Of a DNA stretch of 24,000 nucleotides, positions 18,095-24,000 are shown in pieces. Numbering within the stretch: the first letter of the stretch is position 1; each line of letters begins with the position of its first letter. Both the position numbers and the translations under genes were made by a program. Origin of the DNA: Prorocentrum cordatum (lineage: Eukaryota > Sar > Dinophyceae > Prorocentrales > Prorocentraceae); contig CAUYUJ010011514.1 of the NCBI GenBank assembly GCA_963575745.1, positions 126,001 through 150,000 of the forward strand, written 5' to 3'. The notes under the pieces were generated by a model. The model was not told the origin of the DNA and ran no database searches. It worked only from the letters and a program-made list of their open reading frames with translations.

Positions 18095-19533
18095 CCACTT
18101 TGGGAGTCGTCCGACCACATTGAAGGCCATGATAAAGATGCTCATGCATTTGCCGCGCTCGGCACCCTTACTGCATTCGGTATGCTGTGGTGGCTGATCC
18201 AATTTGTGCACCTGCTGCTTGGCGGTGGTCGAGCAGCTGATTCGGATGCACTTGGCTCCTGGTTGACGTCCCCGGGGCTCGTTTTGATGTCGCCGTTTGT
18301 TTTCCTGGCTTCGAGGAAAGTTTTGGGCGGGCCAGCGCCGCCGCCACGGATCTGGGCACAGCCTTTCTGTGCGGCAGCTACTTCCTCACTGTCCGTCGCT
18401 GGTGGATGGCCCACAGCCTCCATGGTGGGCCACGGGGGCTTTCTTCCAGATCGCATTATACTTAGGCTTTCCTTATTTCGACTTGCACTTCGGACCGCGC
18501 ATTCCTTTCAAGCGTTACGAAATAGAGTTGCCCACCAAACCGATGGTTGGCAAAAGTTGCGACGGCTCAACTCGGGAGTGGCCGCCCAATCCGTGGCCAT
18601 CGGAGGTGTGCATGGTGGATGTATGCCCGCGTCTTGAGCAGTTGCCTGCAAGTGCGCCGTGTGTCTTCATGCTGCCAGGCTTGCGCTGGAATTCGCACGA
18701 CTTGCCAGGCCCATCCCGGCCACGTGCAGTGCTTGCACGTGGCTGGCGCTGTGTCGTGATCCAGAGACGTGGGCACACGCCTGGGCGGAGTCTGACGGTA
18801 CCGAGGTGGAACCTCTTGGGTGACGCGGAGGACGTCGAGCGAGTCGTTGACGCAGTGCGAGGCCCCCTTGGTCTTGCAGCTTCTGATGCTCCCGTCTCTC
18901 TGGTGGGTAACTCCATGGGCTCAGCGCTGTGCTTCAACACCTTGATGCATTATGGCCCGAGGTCGCCGTTCCTTTGTGCTCTCGGCACCTGCCCTGGCTA
19001 CGACGTCTCGCTGGAGTCCTCCTCGTGTCTGGCCCAGGGGCTCACATCTCCTTCAGCTGATACTGCTCCCTGCAGTGAAACAGCTCTTTTGCCGTAGCAA
19101 CGAGGAGGTATCTGCAGCCAACTCAGCGATCATGCGTGCCCGCACCATCCAGGAGTTTTTTTCGCGGCACATTCGCCCTTCGCCGGCTATGCCACGGCGG
19201 CCGATTACGTCGACGCGGCCAATCCTGTGAGACGTCTCGAGTCGCTAACGTCCCAGGATTTCGCAACACCGTGCTTCTTGTTGAACGCCCAGGATGACCC
19301 GACTTGTACACAGGATATTGTCCTTGAGCACGGCGCGATTCTTCAGAAGATTATGGATGGCAGTGCGGACGGTGGAGCTGGCGTGGCACCCATCGGCATC
19401 GTCCTTACAAATAATGGTTACCACTGTCAGTTTTTTTGATGGACCGAGGCTGCGATGTTGGAGTGATACGCTCATGATAGATCTCTTCGAAGCTGCCTTG
19501 GCTCAGCGCGAAACAGCTCGAAGCAAAAGCTGA
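18095..19533 (+). pseudogene. Alpha/beta hydrolase, YheT/ABHD1-3 (UPF0017) type, frame-disrupted copy
   Basis: Members of this family are serine hydrolases, some acting on lipids, usually anchored by an N-terminal membrane segment. Conceptual translation gives the family pattern in order. Hydrophobic N-terminal segments come first (HAFAALGTLTAFGMLWWLIQ from ~18145, TDLGTAFLCGSYFLTVRRWW ~18350-18405, FFQIALYLGFPYFDLHFGP ~18437-18495). Next is an oxyanion-type LPGL (~18670), then RRGHTPGRSLTVPRW (family pattern NRGxxGxPLTxPRxY), then GDAEDVERVVDAV at ~18819. The nucleophile elbow is GNSMG, with Ser at 18912-18914. RTIQEFFSRHI and FAGYATAADYVDAANP follow (~19140-19226). The acid motif is NAQDDP, with Asp codons at 19293-19298, and the catalytic His lies in NGYHC at 19422-19424. 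All triad positions survive, but the frame changes near 18300, 18425, 19045, 19172 and 19432, the last within T7. The segments abut without intron-sized gaps. Either this is an intron-free decayed (retroposed) copy, or the assembly carries uncorrected homopolymer indels. No ATG in the first segment is decisive; ATG at 18091 is in another frame, and a TGA at 18092-18094 closes the first conserved frame upstream. Confidence 0.75.
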
Positions 19534-19708
19534 GCTGCATCATTCTAAGCTGGCCCTGGTAGAGCTGAGCCATGACAAAACTCACCTTCCCTATTCGCAC
19601 GCGGTATGGTTGTGTGTGATCAGATACGGTCCACTACAATGTGTGTGTGATCAGTGTGTGTGTGAGCAAGTGTGGGCAGGGAGGGGTCACGCATGATGAG
19701 AAGGGTTG
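19534..19708. other. Spacer with short GT arrays
   Basis: This is the 3' side of the hydrolase copy. It contains two GCTGAGCT-type words and duplicated TGTGTGTGATCAG near 19611 and 19639. No polyadenylation signal or RNA gene could be identified. Confidence 0.35.
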
Positions 19709-19799
19709 GGGGAGCAGGAGGGGGAGGGGGAGGAGGAGGAGGAGGAGGAGGAGGAGGAGGAGGAGGAGGAGGAGGAGGAGGAGGAGAAGGAGGAGGACC
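19709..19799. repeat. (GGA)n purine tract
   Basis: This is about 90 bp of GGA/GAG triplets, almost pure from 19730. It yields poly-Arg on the plus strand and poly-Pro or poly-Leu on the minus strand. Confidence 0.95.
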
Positions 19800-19861
19800 G
19801 TGAGCAAGAGGAGCAGGAGCGCGAACAACACCCGCACCAGGACGAACGCCACACGTCACCC

Positions 19862-20345
19862 TCAGTGAGAACTTCCTGAGGGTCGCAGCTCCAGGGTCTC
19901 GGGACTCTCGTCAGCTTCTTGGGCCACTTCTTGGCCGTCCCTGGGAGAGGTTTCCGCGAGGCGGACCCCTTCTGGGAGGCCTTTGGGAATCTTTTTGGTC
20001 CCCTTAGGCCCCATCTTTCGGCTGTCTTCGGGATCTCTTGTGCACGCTCTGGGGCTTTTCGGGGATGTGTTCTCTTGTGAGGCGCCTTTGGGGGACGTTT
20101 GAGCCGCTTTCACGCCTCAGGGGCCTGTTGGGCCGTCTTGGGAGTTATGTAGAAGCCCTTGAGGGCGTCTTGGGGGTCTCTCAGGGACTTCTTGGGCTGC
20201 CTAAGCTACATGTTGGACCCTCTTGAAAACCTCTTGGGCTCCTTTTGGGAGCCTCTTGGGTGCCTCTCTGGGGTCCCCTGGACGCCTTTCGGAAGCATCT
20301 TTGAGGGCCGCCTGGGCCTCTTGGGATCCTCGTGAGAGGATTGGA
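19862..20345. repeat. Degenerate CTTGGG repeat family
   Basis: Words such as CTCTTGGG, CTTTTGGGAG, CTTCTTGGGC and GGCGTCTTGGGG recur at roughly 15-30 bp with no fixed period. Minus-strand frames read like EAPKRSPRGFQEGP in short cycles. It resembles 9060-9420 and 11280-11400 and I treat it as the same dispersed family, not as a gene. Confidence 0.55.
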
Positions 20346-20964
20346 GGAATGGTGCCGCAAGCCGGCGTTTTGGGAACTCTTGGAGGCCAAGCATTGCCGT
20401 GCACAATGTCGTTATATGTACCGTGTTTTGAACGTCGGCGTCTCAGAGGCGGAAACCAGCTATTGGCCGACGTTTTGAGCGGGGTGGGGGGACTGCAATG
20501 ATTGCGGAGAGGAACTTGGGGCACAAATCCAAACCAGCGGCCGCCTAGTTGTTTTTTTTTTCCCCCCCCCCAGCACGCACTGGCTTATGCTTCATTCCGT
20601 CGAGGCATTCACCTTTTGTTGCCTCTTCATGCAATTCATCTTTTTCCGAGTCCTCATAGTAGCTTGCCCTTTTTCACCGCTGGGTCCGCAGTCCGCGGGG
20701 GGCAGACCTGCGCACGCACGCCTGGCTTATTCTTTTAGTTATGCAGTCCTGCGGGCCCACGCCTGATCTTTGAGTTTAATTAGCCGTCCAGGCGAAGAAT
20801 GTAGAAGGACGGGCAGGACAATAGATGGATGAGGGGAACAGAGAAGGAGTAAGGCAAGGAGGACGATTGAGAGAGAAATGAGGGGGTTAGGTTCGGTGGT
20901 CCTCGAAGGCGCGAGTCGAGCTCGCAATTTCCGGGCGAGGTCCACATTCCATGTATGCGACGGC
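20346..20964. other. Low-copy spacer with T10C10 tract
   Basis: The only distinct feature is a run of ten T followed by ten C at 20552-20571. Otherwise it is non-repetitive, and I can support no gene in it. Confidence 0.4.
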
Positions 20965-21056
20965 CTATTGAGGAGGAGGAGGAGGAGGAGAAGGAGGAGG
21001 AGGAGGAGGAGGAGCAGGGGGAGGAAGGTGAGGTGGAGGAGGAGGAGGAGGACTCG
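20965..21056. repeat. (GAG)n purine tract
   Basis: GAG triplets with AAG, CAG and GTG variants fill this interval. Serine- or leucine-rich frames on the minus strand derive from it. Confidence 0.9.
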
Positions 21057-21573
21057 AAAGCAGCAGCAGGATGCCGACGCCCCAGCGCCCCGGTGGGCCC
21101 AGCGCCGTTCCATCGGCATCGCCGACTCAAAGTCAAGAGCCAGCCCTTGAGCAGGTCTCCCCCTCTCGTTGCCCCTCCGTTGCCTGGCCCCCCCTCGGCC
21201 GCACGTATGCCTCGGGCCAAGATGGGGCAAGCCTCCCTGCCTGGCCCCCTCCAGCCCACCCGAGAACCAGTGGGGCGGGTACAAATTGGGACGTCGTCGG
21301 GGGAGGGGTGATCAGCACCCACAGCTAGTTGCACCGGGTCGGACGAAAGGGGGGATTGGGAAAGTGGCGGTCGCGAAGTCTGCTGCATGCAGCCAGTTTT
21401 GGCCCCGCCGCGGATGTTTTTCTAGACACGTGGGCGCCTCTGGTGTCGGCAGGCGCTTGCAGAGCCAGTTACGTCTGCTGATTCGCTAACCCACCCTTTC
21501 TTGACCCCCCTCCTGTCGTTCGACCCGACGAGTTTGGAGGGGGGCGGGAGTGTGTCATCGGCGGCGCCCCAAC
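21057..21573. other. Low-copy GC-rich spacer
   Basis: This is proline/alanine-biased in several frames but with no recognisable protein, RNA or repeat structure. Confidence 0.3.
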
Positions 21574-21750
21574 ATACTAATACTATGTGTGCGTCGCCCC
21601 CCCAGGGGCGACGCGCGCACCGAGAAATCTTATAGTATATGCGTCGTGGCGGGCGCTTTCTGGCCGTACCGCTCGGGAAACGATATACTACAAGATGGTT
21701 ATACTATATGTTCGGGTCGGACGCACGCCTCCAAGAAGGATATGTAGTAT
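21574..21750. repeat. Cluster of six ATACTA/TAGTAT words with a GCGTCGCC hairpin
   Basis: ATACTA (or its complement) lies at 21574-21579, 21580-21585, 21633-21638, 21685-21690, 21701-21706 and 21745-21750, inside otherwise GC-rich DNA. GCGTCG-like words recur next to several of them. A perfect 10-bp-arm hairpin, GCGTCGCCCC (21591-21600) with GGGGCGACGC (21605-21614) around CCCA, sits between the second and third. It may be a degenerate ~55-bp repeat with inverted subunits or a cluster of binding sites. Confidence 0.5.
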
Positions 21751-22260
21751 GTCTCCCTGCGTCCCATGTCAGGCGCCAGGAAGTGTGAGCTTGTGCTCTG
21801 GCACGCGCGTGCAAGATCTCCGCGGTCTGAGCGTGCTCCGCCGCCCGCGGCTCCCTCCCCCGCGCGCCCCCTTTCTTTTCTCTTTGCGCCTAGCCTGGTT
21901 TCTCTAGAGGAGGATTGTTCAAAAATAGTTTTGGGACCATTTTTTGACTATTATTGATCATCTTCGGAGTACTTTTGGTTAGTATTTTTGAGTTCTCGTC
22001 CAAAATCGGCCTGTAGGGGGACAGGCCCGACTTGAGCCGAGCTAGGCTCCGAGGTGTCCCTCGGCTGTCCCCACCGCGTCTTGGGCCCGAGTCGCCGCTG
22101 GCACATACGTGTCAGGCTCCAGGGCCAGAGCGCCTTGAGGGACGGCCGGCTGGGTTCCGGATACCATTCACATGGGAAGCGTGACCTGTGAAGTCTCAGG
22201 CGACCAGAGCCGGCGCGCGGATGGGCGAGTGCGAACAGGGACGTCGTCGGGGGGGACAGG
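21751..22260. other. Low-copy spacer
   Basis: This includes a T/A-rich patch at 21917-21992 with a weak inverted repeat (TCAAAAATA near 21919 and TATTTTTGA near 21983). No gene is supported. Confidence 0.35.
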
Positions 22261-22616
22261 AGAGTGTCATCCACACTGAGTGATCGTCGGAGTTGGAGGA
22301 TGAGGTGGATGTGGAAGTGGATGGGGAGGAGGGAGGGGAGGAGAAAGGGGAGGAGGGGGGTGGGCAGGGGGAAGGGGTTGTCCGAAACCGAGCGATCTTC
22401 ATTCACGCAAAGTCGGACGCGTCTGAGTCTGACTCCTCTTCAAGGAGCGGGGAGTGCGGGAAGAGGTGTGGGAGAGGGGTTTTGGGGGAGCAGGACGAAG
22501 AGGGGAAGGGGGACGGAAGAGGGCTACCACCAGCCAGCCTGCCTTCAGCGTCGAGCCTCGGGAGGAGGGGGAGGAAGAGAGGAGTGGAAGAGGGATGATG
22601 TGAACGGAGCTGGTCG
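22261..22616. repeat. Purine-rich tract
   Basis: GGAGG, GGGGA and GAAG words dominate at 22290-22375 and 22480-22595, with a mixed-composition island at 22385-22450. Frames through it are glycine/arginine/glutamate-rich and not credible. Confidence 0.55.
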
Positions 22617-22619
22617 ATG

Positions 22620-22691
<72 letters not shown>

Positions 22692-22831
22692 CTGACGACG
22701 ACGATGATGCTGATGATGATGAAGACGACGACGATGATGATGATGATGGTGGTGATGATGATGACGATGATGATGATGATGATGATGACGATGATGATGA
22801 GGATGATCATGATGATGCTGATGATGATGCT

Positions 22832-22875
<44 letters not shown>

Positions 22876-22907
22876 GGATGAGGAGGAGGAGGAGGAGGAG
22901 GAGGAGG
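22617..22907. repeat. (GAT)n trinucleotide array with (GAG)n tail
   Basis: GAT triplets with occasional GAC, GGT and GCT triplets run to about 22875, then pass into a GAG run. This is the reverse complement of the CAT class next to satellite A. It lies about 130 bp upstream of the second conserved flank block. Confidence 0.95.
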
Positions 22908-23038
22908 GAGAGATGAGGTGGATGGGGAGAGGCAATATTTATAGTGATGACGATGATCACGACGATGTTGAAGTTTGGTTTGTGATCTCAAGAATCGGTG
23001 TTGTTGACCCCCCCTCCAGTGCCATTTTTTTCAAAATC
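22908..23038. other. Short spacer
   Basis: This is low-copy sequence between the GAT/GAG array and the second flank block. It ends with a C7 run, a T7 run and CAAAATC. No gene is supported. Confidence 0.35.
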
Positions 23039-23089
23039 ATCCTGTGGTGTTGGGTCCTCGTTTTGAAGAGACGGTCCCCGCGTTCCTCC
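23039..23089. repeat. Conserved satellite-flank block, copy 2
   Basis: This reads ATCCTGTGGTG, then GGGTCCTCG and TTTTGAAGAGAC, in the same orientation as 12167-12217 and with 33 of the first 34 bases identical. Similarity stops abruptly upstream of ATCCTG in both copies, as expected for the end of a mobile or duplicated unit. Confidence 0.85.
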
Positions 23090-23130
23090 TTCCTCCTTCC
23101 TTCCTCCCCCCCCTCCTCCCTCCTCCCTGC
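23090..23130. repeat. (TCCTTCC)n pyrimidine tract
   Basis: An almost pure CT tract of TCC and CCTT units joins the flank block to satellite B. Unlike copy A it passes straight into the satellite, with no CAT array between. Confidence 0.85.
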
Positions 23131-24000
23131 GTTTCACCCACCCAGTACAGCGTTTCGTGGCCTCATAGGGAGCTCCACCGAAGCCCCCAGTGGGACCGTC
23201 CGGGACGCATGAATTTGGCATTTTCACCCACCCAGCACAGCGTTTTGTGGCCCCATAGGGAGCTCCACCGAAGCCCCCAGTGGAACTGTCCGGGACGCAT
23301 GAATTTGGCATTTCCACCCACCTAGTACAGCGTTTCGTGGCCCCATAGGGAGCTCCATCGAAGCCTCCAGTGGGACCGCCCGGGACGCATGAATTCGGCA
23401 TTTTCACTTATCTAGTATAGTGTTTCGTGGTTTCACAGGGAGCTCCATCGAAGCCTTCAGTTGGACCGTCCGGGACGCATGGATTTGGCATTTTCACCCA
23501 CCCAGTACAGCGTTTCGTGGCCCCATAGGGAGTTCCACCGAAGCCGCCAGTGGGACCGTCTGGGACGTGTGAATTTGGCATTTTCACCCACCCTTTACAC
23601 CGTTTCGTTGCCCCATAGGGAGCTCCACCGAAGCCACCAGTGGGACCGCCCGCATGCGTCCCACACGCCAAACTTGGCATTTTCACTCACGCAGTCAGCT
23701 TTTCGAGGCCCCATAGGGAGTTCCACCGAAGCCCCCAGTGGGACCGCTCGCATGCGTCCCCCCCCCCCCCCACACACACACCTAATCAGGCTTTTTCACC
23801 CGCGCATTTCAGCGTTTCGTGGCCCCATAGGGAGTTCCACCGAAGCCCCCAGTGGGACCGCTCGCATGCGTCCCACACGCCCAATTTTGCATTTTCGCCC
23901 ACCCAGTACAGCGTTTCGTGGCGCCATGGGGAGCTCCGCCGACGCCCCCAGTGGGACCGCCCGCATGCGTCCCAAACGCCCAATTTGGCATTTTCACCCG
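23131..24000. repeat. 90-bp satellite, array B (continues past the window)
   Basis: The anchor AGCTCCACC or AGTTCCACC lies at 23171, 23261, 23351, 23441, 23531 and 23621 (exactly 90 bp apart), then at 23719, 23833 and 23932 (98, 114 and 99 bp). The conserved core TTTCGTGGCCCCATAGGG plus AGCTCCACCGAAGC is the same as in array A. The variable part differs: GTGGGACCGTCCGGGACGC, ATGAATTTGGCATTTTCACC and CACCCAGTACAGCG. From about 23650 the monomers switch back to GCATGCGTCCC, as in array A. The 114-bp monomer owes its length to a C run and a CACACA insertion near 23760-23782. Repeat-only frames on both strands are artefacts of the period. Confidence 0.95.

Noticed and set aside
19620-19868. Poly-Pro, poly-Leu and poly-Arg frames
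   Set aside because: All are read from the GGA trinucleotide array.
20881-20960. tRNA-like segment with GGTTCGG and GAGTCGAGCTCGC
   Set aside because: No consistent acceptor, D and T stem set could be formed by eye. The T-loop consensus is not met.

Overview
This window looks like nuclear DNA from a GC-rich, repeat-laden eukaryote, most likely a protist or alga with a bloated genome. A dinoflagellate is my best guess. That rests on three things: very long microsatellites and minisatellites between sparse coding traces, an apparently intron-free broken gene copy with a weak spliced-leader-like stretch just upstream, and no bacterial gene organisation at all. The organism call is inference. 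Nearly all long open frames lie inside short tandem repeats or strongly biased purine or pyrimidine tracts and are not credible genes.

Layout. 1-760: decamer minisatellite. 761-4690: GC-rich filler broken by GT arrays and a large TGTA/TGCA/TTTG block (3200-3966). 4690-5990: low-copy sequence with weak coding traces. 5990-6790: degenerate minisatellite of about 72 bp. 6790-8900: low-copy and pyrimidine-rich DNA with a perfect 22-bp-arm hairpin at 7302-7358. 8905-10053: purine tract, then a CTTGGG-type degenerate repeat and GC-rich DNA. 10054-10361: a 308-bp palindromic foldback element. 10400-12166: low-copy sequence with three small unassigned open frames and more balanced composition. 12167-15978: a composite repeat block made of a conserved 5' flank, a CT tract, a CAT/CAG array and about 34 copies of a 90-bp satellite. 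15979-16920: spacer with a CAT array, a TA cruciform and a GAG tract. 16921-17975: a 12-bp minisatellite with a recurring spacer motif. 18095-19533: the only confidently recognised protein-coding homology, an alpha/beta hydrolase of the YheT/ABHD1-3 type, split over several reading frames. 19534-23038: purine tracts, CTTGGG-type repeats and low-copy DNA, including a cluster of ATACTA motifs and a GAT array. 23039-24000: a second copy of the conserved flank, a CT tract and another array of the same 90-bp satellite, which runs off the window end.

The most interesting structure is the composite repeat. Two satellite arrays 8 kb apart are both headed by the same block (33 of 34 positions identical) followed by a pyrimidine tract. 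Every monomer keeps a potential stem-loop whose loop varies while the stem stays. This suggests a mobile or recombining unit that carries its satellite with it. No operon, metabolic system, tRNA, rRNA or CRISPR array could be supported.
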